The notes: generated by a model from the letters alone, not told the origin. Shown: positions 1 through 13,473, numbered from the stretch's first letter. The stretch is 64,000 nucleotides of DNA from Diprion similis (GCF_021155765.1 NC_060105.1:4278001-4342000), one strand, 5' to 3'. Program-made: numbers and translations.

Positions 1-953
1 ACGATGATAATAATAATAATTATATATTACGTAGCTGTAATAACGATGATACCTGTATGTATATGTATTATTAATGGGCTGTTGTGGTCAATTGGTAAAA
101 GAAGAGCCTAAATTTTCCGACTTAACATCTCTCCGCAATCTCTCTGCCACGAGCTTAGTATAGTGCAATGCAGAAAGATGAAACCAAACTGTTTGAAAGA
201 AGATGACCGCACAGTGTCCACGAAGTCAAATGAACGTTACAAGAGAGAAAAAAAATACTTGAAATTTTTCCAATATCACTAGACAGGTTCGTTAATGCGA
301 GTATCGTCGGCTTGTGTTTATCCGAATAGTCAACTGCCTTTCTCAAGCTCGCCTTCAATTTTATTAATCAAAAGTGAATAATAATGAGCTCGGAATTTTA
401 CTGAAAATACATTTTATACATATGTGTATATTGTTTTTCGTTTTCACTTTTATCTGTCATTCGCTCAAGAAAAAAAAAAAAAAAAAAAAAAATTTTTTTT
501 ACTCCAAGAAATATATTACTTTAATGAATTCAAATAACTCAGACGAACTCGATTTCTTAATTTTCATTATTTTCATTTTTCTACCGTCTCGTTTCTTGCA
601 CGAAAAATAATTATCACAGCATTTTGAATGTACCGTTATATTTGACTTCCTGGTCACCTTGTCATAGTCTTATTTCGCTGCAATGATAACTGATGATATA
701 TATGAATAGTACCACAATATTAAATTGAATGTGAAAAACACTGTTTCGACTATTTAGTGAAGAAATTGCAGCATCAACAACACTTGTACATATCTTATCT
801 TTTTAAATATCTTGATGCTCCTTTAAAAGAGAGAAAAATTACTTGCTGAAATTCGAAATAACGGCAAGAAATCAAACCACGACACAATATCCGTACGATT
901 ATTATAGGTATAGTGGCTTTGAAAATAATTTTTCTTCATTTAACACCACCACC

Positions 954-984
<31 letters not shown>

Positions 985-1442
985 GACTATATATGTATAT
1001 TCAGTCGCGATTACGCATTTATTACGGTATATGTGTGTGTAATAATTCTATCAGTTCAATAACCGTGCGATCGTTTGCATAAATTTTTATTTATTGTCAT
1101 TACTATTATGTATTATTTTCAACGCGTTCGTCGCTCATCTTTGGATAAATTGATTTATGTATAATTTATTCGAACAATTGACTTGACTCAGGAAATAAGA
1201 TGATTCTTGTTTGCATAAAACTAATCTTGACTCACCGGGGAGATCTTTGCGAAATTCAACAGGATTGATGTGGGCAAGTCTGACCTACCCGGTAGCTTAG
1301 TTTCATTGAACTGAAGTTTAACCGTATAGTACTGATGGTAGAAAAAAAAAAAAAACGTACAGTCTTTACAATGTTAGCAAACAGTGCAAGAAGTCTCAAA
1401 GAAAAATCTTCACGTCCATATGCATATTCAAAGCTTCGCCCG

Positions 1443-1475
<33 letters not shown>
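1443..1475. repeat. (ATA)n microsatellite
   Basis: About eleven uninterrupted ATA/TAA units. It generates poly-Ile and poly-Leu frames on the two strands, which are artefacts of the repeat rather than genes. Confidence 0.9.
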
Positions 1476-1477
<2 letters not shown>

Positions 1478-1782
1478 GTATTTATGATAATTCTTTGAAT
1501 ACATATACTACGGTACATACATATATATATATATATTTTTGTTTTTTTTTTCTCCACCTTTTTTTCCTTTAATTTATATAATTGTCTCTGTTATTTTAAT
1601 TATTTATAACATAATAAGCATGCGACAAGAAAAACTTTTGTATTTAATTTGTTTAATAAAACTTCAAAGTCATAGTACAATAATACTTTGACGATTTGTT
1701 TTTTTTTTTTCATTTTGTACGTTGTATGTATCCTCATTTCTTATTGTATTTTTCTTTTTTTTTTTAAGTCGATCCTAAGTTG

Positions 1783-1811
1783 CCCCCCCCTCCCGGGGGG
1801 GGGGGGGGGGG
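1783..1811. repeat. C-run followed directly by G-run
   Basis: Eight C, one T and three C (1783-1794) are followed immediately by seventeen G (1795-1811). The two halves are complementary, so the segment can fold as a G:C hairpin, and the G run alone could form a quadruplex. Such a junction is also a typical place for homopolymer length errors or an assembly join, so the exact lengths should not be trusted. Confidence 0.85.
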
Positions 1812-1875
1812 ACGTTTACGCTCGTACTTATATATCGCTGGACTAAGCTAGCCACTTGGGCGTACAGTTTTTCCC

Positions 1876-2196
1876 CGGGTGGCGACAGACCAGAAAAATC
1901 GGGAAAAGTCGGGGATTTTTGTCTATCGGGAAAAGTTGTTTTTATCAATTATTTTGAAACGTCAACTGTGCTTCGTAAATTGATTTAATTTCTGATTATT
2001 TGTGCAAAACGAAGCAATACAATGTGTGTCTGAATCCATACTTGTATATTGAAATTGCACAATTTCTGGAGCTTTTTGTCACAAAATGTACCAACATTAT
2101 CTAATTTTTTTCTAAAAAAAATGGGGGGAATTCAAATTTTTTGACAGGAAAAGTGAGGGAATTTTGATTTGAGCAAAATTATTTTGAGCTACCCTG
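1876..2196. mobile_element. Probable decayed short inverted-terminus element
   Basis: The segment begins with GGGTGGC (1877-1883) and ends with GCTACCC (2188-2194), a near-perfect short inverted pair. Just inside both ends are related motifs: GGGAAAAGTCGGGGA on the left, and on the right a GGAAAAGTGAGGGAATTTT block. There is no open reading frame inside and no clear target-site duplication. I infer a non-autonomous DNA transposon remnant. The family is not identified, and chance similarity is possible. Confidence 0.35.
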
Positions 2197-2532
2197 TTGT
2201 TTGATATATGATGTCCGATTCCAAATACAAACGTATATAAATATGGGTGGCGTTGAGGCGAAAAGCAATTAACTATAAATTAGCGGTCATCTGAAGGTTC
2301 TTAAGTGTTTCTTATTTAAAAATTCATCTACGAGCCAATTTAATCTAAATCCCACCTTAATCGGTAACTTTCAGCATATTGTATACACTTGACTTCTGAC
2401 AAGTTCTATTTATCGTATAATATACAACTATAATATATATATATTATTACAATAATTACATAACTTACATACACTACGTATACTAATTCATTGTATACTA
2501 CATGTGGACCTATATATGTGTGCGTATGTACA

Positions 2533-2569
<37 letters not shown>

Positions 2570-5500
2570 CCTATACTCACACCAAGTCACCTAAAGAAAT
2601 GCATATATACGTCTATGTATTTTTACTATTTTGTATAAATAATACCGTTGTTTTCTATATTTATGTACTTACATATATACATATATTATATACATAAATG
2701 ATATACCTATATATTAATTATAAATCGATACACTAACTAACATTGAAAGACAACCAAAAAATGGAAAAGAGAAAGAGAAAGAGAACGAGAAAGAAGAGAG
2801 AGACAAAAAAAAGAGAAATTCTAATTAGCCTACATTAGCGACGTTGTATGAAAACGTATCTATTATACTAGCTATACCGATAATGATCTGTAATAGCGTA
2901 TATATAGCAATATATTCATCCTGCATATATATACGCGTGTCAACGTTTGGTTAATAATGTGACACTAACAAGTCCTAACGTTCCAATCTACGATGTTGTA
3001 TCTGTCAATGTACCTATGTGAAATTCCAAACAATACATACATATTACATATACATATATATATATACATATATGTATAAAATATAGTATTCCACGAAAGA
3101 AGTAATTGTCGCAAGCATTACGTATATTGCATGGCATGCACTCAACAAAATTGTATATTCAATTTTTCAGCGACAGCGGGAAATAAAAAACAAAAAAAAA
3201 AAAAATCAGGGAATTACATAACGACGAAGAATTACATTTTTCGAATGAGAATATCGTGAATCACTGTGGGGTAAGAACTATATACATTCACCACATTATT
3301 ACGGTACAATTAATAACGGAAATTAAACGCTTATCCCTCAACGACTAACTCGATAAAATAATTGAAATAAAATATATACAGCTACTCGGGATTACTTGTA
3401 TAAAATAACTTAATTTTTTCTCGTCTGTAGATTGGGTTCTTTTTTTTTTTCTTTCTTCTATTTCTTTTCTCTTTTTGCCGTAGGCTAGCCGCTCGTTAAT
3501 CGCGCGTTGACGAACGGACGAACTTTGCGCGCCGTTATCGTAACCCAGCATCGGTTAGCAAGACGATAACGAAACGGATGATTATGTATATGCAGTATTT
3601 TTAACGAAATTTATCGATCTCATATCGATAGGTAGGTATGTATATTATATTTTATAAAAGTCTGGTGCAAAATATCAAACTCAAGTATTCTTTTCCTCTC
3701 GGTTTCAAAGTGGATGGATGCAGGACGGGTGATTTATCAGGAATTCGGTTCAATCGATCTACAATCGTCCGTCTGCAAATTATTATAATCTATATTATAC
3801 ATATAATTCCACCGCGGCTAATCATTTTTCAATATAAATAACTGCCAGAAGGCTTGCTTGCTTGTAGGTTGCACGTGCCGAAGCAACGAGGCGACGAGAA
3901 GAGCTTAACGCATTTAGGGGGTTTCGATTTCGCTACTTGCGAACTGCCAGTTTATAATAATCCGCGCAACGAGCTCTCGTTGTGCTACAAATCCGCGCCG
4001 TTATCGGCCGCTTTGTTCACGGTGGTATATCGTGCAGCTGGCATCAAGATACCCGCTATACGAAACAACGCTCGTCCCACATGCCAGATTATAAACGAGA
4101 TATCGATCGGCCATTGATTGTCAGATCAGTTGAACTCGGAGCTCTTGAAACGACAGCCGTTACACGAACTCGAATATAATATGGTCAATAGACCAAACTC
4201 TTGGGTACCATCTTTGGATTAAATAACTTTTGAGAGAAATATTAATTTTACCTTGAAACCTTGAACATAGATCATCCCTTATCCTCTTTCAATTTTGACC
4301 TCTGCAGTTGATCTTCAAATTGAAAAAACATCCTTCGTTGCGATTTCGAGTCGATCATTAGTCTGATTTTAATTGTTGAGATTTCTAATGTTTGGGAAGA
4401 AAAATTCGACCATCATACAAACGAAGAAATTTCTTTGCGAAATATGTCGCTGGTCCTTTATCAGATTATCAATTTCTTCCGAAAAATTACCTTTGCTATG
4501 AAATAAATTAGACGTTGTTGTAATTAGACATTTTCAATTTGAGGAGACACTTAGATTTAATGAGAGGTTGAAAAAAGTGTCGGGAAAATTTTTACTAGTT
4601 ATTAAATGGCGTGTATTATTTGCAGTATGAGTTGCGTTCGAAGTAGTTGGAAGTAATTAACTTTTTAACTGGGTGATTGCGAGCTCGTGCAAAAGTTGCA
4701 ATACAAAAATTCCCCGGCGCGTACATACATATATAGAATATGTAACTGTAATTAATTGGGGAAGTACCTTTCTTCGATGACGAATCGCTGAACGATTCTT
4801 CGTACATTTTTGAGGTCACTCAAATAGCTTACGCTAACGTATATAAAGTAATTAACATATAATGTGTGCCAGCACAATGAAGTCGATAAAAATAATTAAT
4901 TCGTTGCGAAACCCGGATGGAATATTTTTAAATTCATACGTTGATGTTAAAAAAATCCGTATATAAGAATAGCTGCATAAAGTGCGTAACGTTAATTCTG
5001 CTGTCGTTGCAGGTAGACGGAATATCACGATATACGTATAAGGCCATAAATTGAAAAGTCGGGGATTGTAAAAACTCGCAGTGTTAACGCAGCGGCAATA
5101 AAATAAAATAACATTGTTGATATCAGGTGGATGTCAATAGCGAGTAAAACTTCATCTCATCAGCGAAAGCGAAAGATGTCTAGTTATTCGCGAAATGACT
5201 AACCGCGTGAAAGACAATGAATCCTTATTGCATGTATATGTAACATTACCCCCTGTCATATCTTTTGCATCTACATATTAGCGCAACATTGTACCTGCAT
5301 ATCTCCACTGCATTCTTGAACTCGCGCGTGTCTAGAATTGAAAGCGATTCGCACGTGCAGAGTGAGGGAGCCATTCGTTGCTGACGCTAACGCCGCGATA
5401 AGACCTGCCCGAGATAAAAGAATGAAGGTGGAAAGATGCCTGAAGATCCCATTCTTTTTACAAAGGATCCTGTAAATTTGCGAATGCACAAAGCACGGTC

Positions 5501-6000
5501 AGAAAATCGTCCCGCTAGTAAAGCTCGCATATTTTAGGATGACAGTAGCAGAAGTAAGTTCGTCACGATCAGAAAAATGAAAATTACAAATTGCGATAAA
5601 TTATACGTCTTTATTACTCAAATCGACATCAAATGAATTGCAATAAAATAAATAATTCCTGGATTCAGAAGACGTGTAAACGACCTCCATCGATACCTGT
5701 TTTAAATTCGGGTATCTAACAATAAATCAGAAGATCGGTGCGATTCTGTATAATAGATGTCTATGTATAGGATGATATCATCGTTTTCACTCGTGGCTTC
5801 GGATCAGCATATAGACTATATTCGGGTTGCAGTACATTTACTATGTTACTCGATTAGTCATTCTATCAGGAATGGTTGTGAAAGAGTGCCCGTAACCTGC
5901 ATCTGTATTCTGGGAATAGAAAGAGCGTGAATCCTGAACGTTTTCTACATTTGAAACTTGTTTCTTAGTACCGCGCAGCATTTTATTTGTTTATTTTCAG
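2197..6000. other. Non-coding spacer with microsatellites
   Basis: It holds an AT dinucleotide tract (about 2533-2571), a purine-rich GAAA/GAGA tract (about 2762-2815), TA-rich tracts near 3040-3075 and a pyrimidine tract near 3433-3475. A patch of higher GC at about 3845-4180 has an 87-codon frame but no ATG start, no splice context and no recognisable motif. I see no supported gene. Confidence 0.55.
2533..2571. repeat. (AT)n / (ATACAT)n microsatellite
   Basis: About 24 bases of alternating A and T pass into ATACAT units. It is a simple sequence repeat with no further inferred role. Confidence 0.85.
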
Positions 6001-6217
6001 TTTCGACATTCCCCTTGCGATTTGACTCGAGGAGTACTCAAGAAGCAGGTTTCAGGTTTGCGAACCGGGGACCCAGAAGGAATTTTCGTACCGACGGTCA
6101 AGGTCCGCAAATTCCCTTTGCGAGATCCCGGCTCCCGGTGAAACAGGATCCCTTAAAAATAAGAAACGGAATCCAGACCGGTTCCGAAGGGCGCTCACCG
6201 TGCCAACAAAAGCAATA
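6001..6217 (+). other. Candidate terminal exon (uncertain)
   Basis: A good 3' splice-site context (pyrimidine-rich stretch ending TTTTCAG at 6000) precedes a block of higher GC than its surroundings. The block is open for 71 codons in the frame beginning two bases in, and ends at a TAA that overlaps an AATAAA signal at 6212-6217. The predicted peptide is rich in Arg, Gly and Gln and matches no family I know. It could be the last exon of a coding or long non-coding transcript, or a chance open stretch. No upstream partner exon was found. Confidence 0.2.
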
Positions 6218-6744
6218 AATGGAAAGCCCTCGATTCGCAGTCGCGAGTTTCGCGTTATTTACCATGCACATTCGTTTGCACTTACACTTAGTCCGTTTCG
6301 CAACTCAACGGATTGGAAAATATAATCCCTGGCGTAAAGAATAAAAACAAATTATAGAAGAAAAACATTCAGCGAGATTACCTGCGAAATGTTTTTATAC
6401 CATACGTCACCAGGACTTATTGTTCGTTGTATTTTTAAAATTGATTGCGCTTCTCATACGCGCAAAACTTGTTTTCCGTCAGGGGAATTCCAGGTAATTG
6501 ATAATTGAACGTTTACAAGTGATATTTCGCGGAAACGTGAGATGAAATGTATCACAGAGTACATAACTGGTTTGACTGTTAGCAGTAAATATGCAAAATT
6601 ATGATTGCCTCTGTAAATCCGAATAATACAATAATATTACCGTCATAATTATTACTGCGGTAAAAAATTAATTCGCAAATCTGATGAATACTACTGAGAA
6701 ATGTTATAACATTCAGTAATTTCCTTTGTTTTATTCTGCCACAG

Positions 6745-6874
6745 GCCTGAAGAGAGACTTCAATACCAACAGCTGCTTATGGAGAGTGAAAAAATCCGCC
6801 GATTGCAATCAATAAAAAACATAAGGAATTGCGCACCTCACAATCATTCCAAGTATTGTACAAACTTTCTATAA
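6745..6874 (+). other. Candidate small exon (uncertain)
   Basis: A pyrimidine stretch ending CCACAG (6739-6744) is followed by a frame beginning one base later (6746). It runs 42 codons to a TAA at 6872-6874. Its first half reads as a charged, helix-like segment (PEERLQYQQLLMESEKIRRL), which is the kind of composition real coding exons have. It lies 0.5 kb downstream of the candidate at 6001-6217 but has no proven link to it. A chance open frame remains quite possible. Confidence 0.18.
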
Positions 6875-9800
6875 ATTTCCATTGCATACTGAGAATACCT
6901 ACGATTCCACCATAAACATGACGAACCACCGCAAATTTTTTTTCTCATTCTACACACTTACATGAGCCAAGAATTGACTGACCGAAATTCCATGTATATT
7001 ACCATCTTCAAAATTTGCGGCTCTATGGCCGCACGATATTTCGCACTTTGGGAAGAGATTCGATGAGTGGCAAAAAATTTTATCCTCGTAGATTCTATTC
7101 GCTGATAGAGAGATAAAATTATTACGTTTTGCAGCATAGATTGAATCTTGCAACATGTACAACCTGAGTACCATTCAATCGTAGGAAATACGTAGGCACA
7201 CATCTTCATTTCATAACGAGATAAGGGGCACCGGTTGGTCTTGACGATCGTATCTAAAAATATTAGTGAGGAAACTCTTTCAAGTGGTTTTCAAGCTTGC
7301 TGTTCAGATTACACAGCACCCAAGTCTACACGCATAATTATTGTTATGTAATTAATCGGTTCTATGTGCCCATCACTCCGCAATAGAAAGGCTTACATGT
7401 AATTACAATATATTCTGCAAGGAAACGATGCAAGTTGTGTTGGGCAAAATACGTCCGGTTTTTCTGTTGCATCCACTTTTGGAAAATTCCCTGTACAGAT
7501 GCCGTGGTCTGTTGACGTACGTATTTTGAGATTATTACTGTCTGGAATATTTCTAGGTATGACAAATTGTATTTTCCATCCATTAGAAGCCAACTAACAG
7601 AAGTGCCAATTTTATGGAACGCAACGGTTATACGAATCATTTTTTTATTTTTTTTTTTTTTTTACTAAATTTGCGTTGCATTTAAAACCTTTTTGTATTC
7701 TGATACTATTTTGTCCGCATTAGTTGCGGCCCGCAGAATTGTATAGAAAAAAATTTAGTAAGACAAAGGTATAATGAAATATCAGTGAAAGATTGAAAAC
7801 CATTCGTAGTAAAAATATTTTCATCGCACAAGTAATTGGCATACTTTGAAAACTGGATTACACCAGCGAAACTGGACTGCAAAGTGAATTCTGCATATTC
7901 ATGAGAGGAAAAAAATTATCACGAATCTTGGTATCGTAGCAATATGTAATTGTGTGTGTGTGTCTTGTTTTTTATTTTTATCAGACGCTCTGCAATCTTT
8001 GCGTCGCATAACATGAGTCATTCAGACTTTTGAAAGTAATGTGGACTGGCAGTGCAGGGTCGTGCGAAAAACGAAACGGGATTGTCGAGACGTTACGTCA
8101 AGGAATAAGGATCCCTCGATTACTGACGTCGTTCCATCCATTAAAGCTCGTACCGCATGCGGGGGTCTTTGCTCTTGACGTGCGTGTCTTGCATAGATCT
8201 CGATGGTCTCCGTCTCGCCTGCATTCGACGAGGAACAAGGGGTGCATAATTTTCACCTGCGTATAGGTGTGATGCACACGTCACGTGCGTGTGTGTATGT
8301 CCAACAAGTAGAATCGTGGCGTATTTACGTCGGGCGTCGTGACTCGCGTACGTTATCCAAGCGTTACATGGTTTATGGTTACCACGGTAAATTCTCATCC
8401 AGAAAAACCCGGCAGACGTGAACGTGACGCATAAGACTAACGCTCAGAGCCGGAGATGTCAGAAACAAATTGCAAAGAACTTAAGAAGTTACCCTCGTGC
8501 AGTGCAGTCTTGCTAAATTTAACTCCGTCACCACGTACAACAATTGGTACTGCATTTATTGCAGTTGTAACACTGCATTTGCATTCGAAAATTATTTACA
8601 GACACGCTGATGAATGTCTGATGCACTCTACACACGTGTATTACATACCTCTGGAGGAATTGGATCTGCTCATTACTGCCGTCATGCCTTGGATTATATC
8701 ATACCTGTGCAAACACCTGCAGCATAATAGCGAAACATCATGTGCGCCGGGATATTAAGAATGATTATTGTCACGGTAAAATGAAACCTCGTGACCAAAA
8801 TTGTTTATTCATAACTATAGCCTGGGCTCAACTACGGATCCTGGTGCTGTTTCGCGGTATTTCCTTTCGATGAATCGACAGCGAAATGCGAGTATAAGTT
8901 TCGGGGCCACGTTCCAAGGATTTGGCCATTCACCAACTACGGAGATCACGCTCGCTGCGGTGGATTATTTTTTGGTCATAATCGTATCTCGACCAACACT
9001 TTTTCTGCTAAGTAAAAGCCCTGCAATTTGCTTACGATCGGTTGAACCGCTGCGTTGATACGATTACCCGAAACTGTCAAGGATTTTCTACTGACATTAC
9101 TACTAGCGATAAATGACACTGAATCATGCGATTTGGTGATGGCAACTCGTTAATTTTTATGCTACCATAACCGGTTTGTGATTATTAATACCGTATAAAA
9201 ATAGGCTTGGAGAGGGACTGAATATTTTTTATACTCGACCGATTTGTTTGCTTTATTTTGAAAACTGAGTCTACTCGGTAAAGAATATTATTACACTAAA
9301 GTGACCGTATGTGCGCATTTTTTTTAACCGACAAAGTCACGTGACTCTGGTCTGCTCGAGGAGTTTGAAACATTTCCATTTTTGTCGAACTATAGGCAGT
9401 CCACAATAGAGTGTTGTGACAAATAAGCGATTGTTAGAATAGTTGAATCAGACCCGATTCTACAATTCATTCAGAGACATTCACCGTCGAGTCGAATCGG
9501 CTAACAACCACGTGACAGCTAGCACAGGTCATTGGTGAACATAAAAGCGAAGGTGGGAGCTAGAACATTGGGAATGAGGTATGCGTGTAAGGAACTCACG
9601 AACAACACTCGGCTTTCCGTCGTACATGCGTATTACACAGCCATGCTCGATAGTATGAAAAGCCACGAGTGGCTGACCGTGTTTGGTTACTCAATCGGAC
9701 CGGCACCGTTCAAATCCAACTCACGGAGAGAATTCTGCCGATCTCGACTGCAAAGCTCGTCAGCATTTTTGGCTCTTGGCTGGTATTGTACAAACTGCGA

Positions 9801-10881
9801 ACGTCGCGTCGACGTCGCTTCACCGTCATAAATATGCAAGAGTGACGGTACAGGTATATTCGACGCATAAGCCCAGTGCACGATTCTCCTCTCGAAGCCG
9901 AAACATCGTGGAGACGAGTTGCAGCAGAGTTAACGTAATTTTGCATATACGATTAGGCACCCGTTACACCATTCCACCCTATCATCGACCTTGAAAAGCA
10001 CGCGCTATTCTCCGTGGTTGTTGGATAACCAGAGGAAATGATTAATCGTTCCGCGATGATGAAAGGTCGACCATCAGAACGCGACCTCTGAGGACGACTC
10101 ATCGAGCGATTAGCAACGCCAAAGGTATTTCTCGCAGTGACGCATAGACGTTAGTCCCTATCGATGCAGAGATCGTAATTACCTATAAGCTGTGAAACTG
10201 CATCCTGGTTCCGAAGGTGCCGGTGGAAGCTGAGGAAATCTGGACGCGGCACTACGTGCCAGTCGTGGAAAGAAAGAATAATCACCCACGCGGAGTGCAG
10301 GTGCATGGACAATGGGCAGATCGGACTTTCCCGGAGGAAACTTGTCCGTCCAATCGACGACGTGCACCGACGGCGATACCAGGTGTTCCCGACCGGGGAC
10401 TTCGCGAAATTCCCGCTCGGAGACGTGCATAGGAGACTTCTCTCTCGCTCTCTCCCCTTCCTTCATCTCCTACTCCTTCTCTTTTACCTCTCGCTCCTCT
10501 CTGTCGACTCGCCGCCCTCGGACCGGATTGTGTGGGTAGGTATAACGCGATAGTCAACCTCCGAGGACGCAGGAACTCGTCCGCCAAGGAGAACCGAATC
10601 GACCTCTTGCCGTTCACCGCAAGATATCCGGCCCCAAGCTATCGTTCCTCTGGGCGCCGGCTTCTGCAGTACGTTTTTTTACTCAGACAGAAACGAGGTA
10701 TTTTTTACTTCACGCTTGTTGGCCTGCACACGTGCTTTTACGACTTAGTCTTCCTGGCTTGGTACACTAGCGTAGGCAACGAACACTGCCACACGACATC
10801 GAGAGTCTAGATGTGGGTAAGTCGAGTAGGAATTTCACCCCGGGAATCAATCCGGTTTTCACCTGCATTTCGAGTTTTGTG

Positions 10882-10911
10882 GTGATCGTGATCGTGATCG
10901 TGATCGTGATC
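10882..10911. repeat. (GTGATC)5 hexamer repeat
   Basis: Five perfect tandem copies of GTGATC, followed by a degenerate GTGAAT. It lies inside an unsupported frame, where it reads as repeated Val-Ile. Confidence 0.9.
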
Positions 10912-11588
10912 GTGAATGGTGCGGGACAGTGCGACTATGTTGAGGATGGAAACTGTGTCACCCGGTCCCTTACCCGGATGATTCTAACGCCGTGGGTGAC
11001 TGATAAACCCAGGTTGCAGAAGTCGTCGAATCGGGAAATTCGGCGAAAAAGACGTCAGCGGAAGCGAAATAAGTCTTTTAACTGTGCGGTGAATAACGAA
11101 TGGAAATTTTATGCACCCAGTTTTTTCCTAGTAGTGATAAAATTCAAACCGAAACGATTCAGCTCTGCTATACCAATAGAATTTACCTCGTCGTTTGTAC
11201 CATGAAATTGGTCTATCGCAGCTTCCAATATACATCTTTGCAATGATTTTACACCTTTGTGCTTCGCGAATTTATTTCTAGTGAGTAAAAGAATGAAGAG
11301 ACGAAAATTACCTTTCAAAAGCAGCAAAGTGTTTATCGCGTTATGATATCGCAGAGTAAATTGAACGCGTCAGAAATGAAGAGACAACAGAATAATACCT
11401 ACAAATAATTATAAGCGTGCCGGCGTGTGACGTTGGCGGTGATTTTTCCCCTTCGTTTACCTGGTAAACTATATACAAAGATATAATATAACAATGCTAT
11501 AGAAATTTTATTATTATCAGTTTAATGAACCGTCTAGGTACTTACTGCAGTGAGGTGCGCAAATGGGTAGACTAGAACGTATTTACAC

Positions 11589-11615
11589 AGAGACAGAGAC
11601 AGAGAGAGAGAGAGA
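11589..11615. repeat. (GA)n-type microsatellite
   Basis: AGACAG units pass into an uninterrupted run of GA dinucleotides. GA tracts can bind GAGA-type factors in insects, but its position 1.1 kb upstream of the ZIP promoter gives no direct evidence of such a role. Confidence 0.8.
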
Positions 11616-12737
11616 CTCCAGCTTTCCTACATCGGTATAAATAAAAACCGCAATGTTTCCTTATCGTTTACGATGTTATATTCCTACCGTTGCCGAGTAT
11701 TTATTCAAATGTTTCAAATCACTCGCAGTTTTCCTCCAAGTTTATCGACGATATTATTTTCCACTTACTTCCTCAAGTACAGGCTTAAAGAAAAAATAAT
11801 TATTTCGCGTAAAAACGTCTCCAACTCTTGAGATTTCTCCAAACGAAAGTCACCGCGAATTTTCTACTTTTCGGGAGTGTGAATCATTGAAAAATATTTA
11901 AACTCGGTAAGTATTCGAATTTTAAACTGATGACTACAACGATTGAATCGAAAGTTTTCGTAACGAATAATGCAAAATAAAAGTTGGGCCATTTTTGTTT
12001 TTCTAACCATCAACGAGACTCAAGTGGCATTATAACCATACCTTCGATCAAAGGCCGAAAAACAATTAACAATCATTTTTACTTGGAATCGTTAATACTG
12101 GAGTTACAACTGCATTAGCATGACTGACATAAAGGCGAACATCGGGCAAGGAGAAATTTATAGCAAAATATTGTTCGTTCGCTTGAAAACTTACCACCGT
12201 GAGGTGAGAAATCTACGATAAAAACGTTGATAATTTGGCCCGGAGTGTCAATGCCCGTTGTTGAATTATAACGTAGAAAATATCATCGGATGGTGTCGGA
12301 ACTCGTGAAAACGTTAACGATTTCCTCGATTCGGTAAACTTTCATCTCAGCTATGCAGTAAAAAATCATTTTAAAATTAGAAAAAAATTGCGAGACTTTA
12401 AACGTCTAGCTATAGCTATAGATATAGATCTTTTCGCAGCGCAGTCGCGTGAAAGTAATTTTCCGGGGTGAAATTAAAGCTGCCTGGAGAAAAGAATTTG
12501 ACAAATTTCGACAATTTTTTGCCTCCAAGTTTAAGAAACGTGTTGCGTGAAAGCATGCGTATACTCGGCATACGCCGTAACGTAATTTATCACGCAACGG
12601 CGCTCAGCAACGAAGGCCATTTAAGCCTTTACTACTTAGTGGGGGAGAAATTCTTTCCCGCCGCTGCAGCGAGAACGCCGAGCGTTAACGGCGCGTTATC
12701 ACCGCTTGTAAGCGATTAGACAGATACGAAATCGGGG

Positions 12738-12770
12738 TATATATACCGGTCAAAAAGGGCCCTCGTCACT
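12738..12770 (+). promoter_or_regulatory. TATA box and initiator of first ZIP gene
   Basis: TATATATA occupies 12,738-12,745. A TCACT initiator (arthropod consensus TCAGT-like) places the start site A at 12,768, exactly 30 bases downstream, which is the canonical spacing. A 60-base leader then ends in a clean GTGAGA splice donor at 12,828. The arrangement supports a focused RNA polymerase II promoter for the ZIP gene whose ATG is at 13,474. Confidence 0.65.
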
Positions 12771-12827
12771 AGTCGTTTTTTTCTTCATCGCTGCTGAGCC
12801 GCTCCGCTTTATAGACATCAACGACAG
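12768..12827 (+). other. Non-coding first exon of first ZIP gene
   Basis: This 60-base exon runs from the inferred start site to CGACAG|GTGAGA. The intron (12,828-13,458) ends in TTTTATCTCCAG, and the next exon starts at 13,459, 15 bases before the ATG. It contains no ATG, so it acts only as 5' leader. Transcript data would be needed to prove the splice. Confidence 0.5.
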
Positions 12828-13473
12828 GTGAGAGAAAGAGAGATACACATTCATGTGTCGCTAAGTATAGACTTAACGACAGGCCGGTACGGTTTTTCGT
12901 ATCGTCTTTAACGCGGCCCTCGAGATATATGGAAAAGAACTGTTCACGATCGATGATTAATACTATAATTTTTCCGAACCGGTCTTACAATGGTCGGAAA
13001 ATCCATTGGATTCGACGATCAAAACTTGCACGCAATCATCAGTGGCCATCGGTCATTGATTTTTAATGACTGAAAAGGCCTGCGGCATCCTGATTAATAA
13101 AAGGAAAATCCCCGTTGTTGAAGTGACCCAAATTACTCCCCTTTTCCCGTGTAAGCACCCCAACGCCTGAAAGTAGCCTTGATACATCCACCGTCGTAAG
13201 ATTCTATATCAATGTATACAATCAGATCTCGTGCTATCAACTTTGTGTCTTTGTAGGAGATTAAACAGTACACGTACACGCGGTATTGCCGCTGCCGAAG
13301 ATTGATTGTCACCGGTTAAATTAAGCCTCGAGTACCACTTGTTGCAAAGGTGCATGTATCGGACTTACACCTATGATACAAGTTGACCGATTACTTTACG
13401 CAATTTCCTGGAGGAAAGTAAACTGGCTTAAAATAATTTCCATTCATTTTATCTCCAGCTATCACCATCCGAG

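Larger units (their letters stand above)
1..1875. other. AT-rich non-coding DNA with homopolymers
   Basis: No open frame here looks coding: the short frames are made of homopolymer and microsatellite translations. The stretch holds A runs at 470-492 and 954-980, an ATA trinucleotide repeat at 1443-1475, and several T runs between 1540 and 1765. I see no exon, RNA gene or promoter that I could support. It may be intergenic or part of a long intron of a gene lying outside the window. Confidence 0.6.
6218..12737. other. Long intergenic stretch
   Basis: Six and a half kilobases without a gene I can support, apart from the weak exon candidate at 6745-6874. Short ATG frames occur, for example at 8456-8758, but they have no splice or promoter support and no family motif. 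A pyrimidine-rich, higher-GC segment at about 10,200-10,640 contains long CT runs and resembles promoter-type DNA, but has no clear TATA/initiator pair. Small simple repeats lie at 10,882-10,911 and 11,589-11,615. The last kilobase presumably contains upstream control sequence of the ZIP gene that starts at 12,768. Confidence 0.5.

Noticed and set aside
374..1572. Short frames with poly-Lys, poly-Ile or poly-Leu
   Set aside because: They are translations of A-runs and the ATA microsatellite.
8456..8758. 100-codon ATG frame
   Set aside because: It has no splice sites, promoter or recognisable motif, and its length is within chance expectation for this much sequence.
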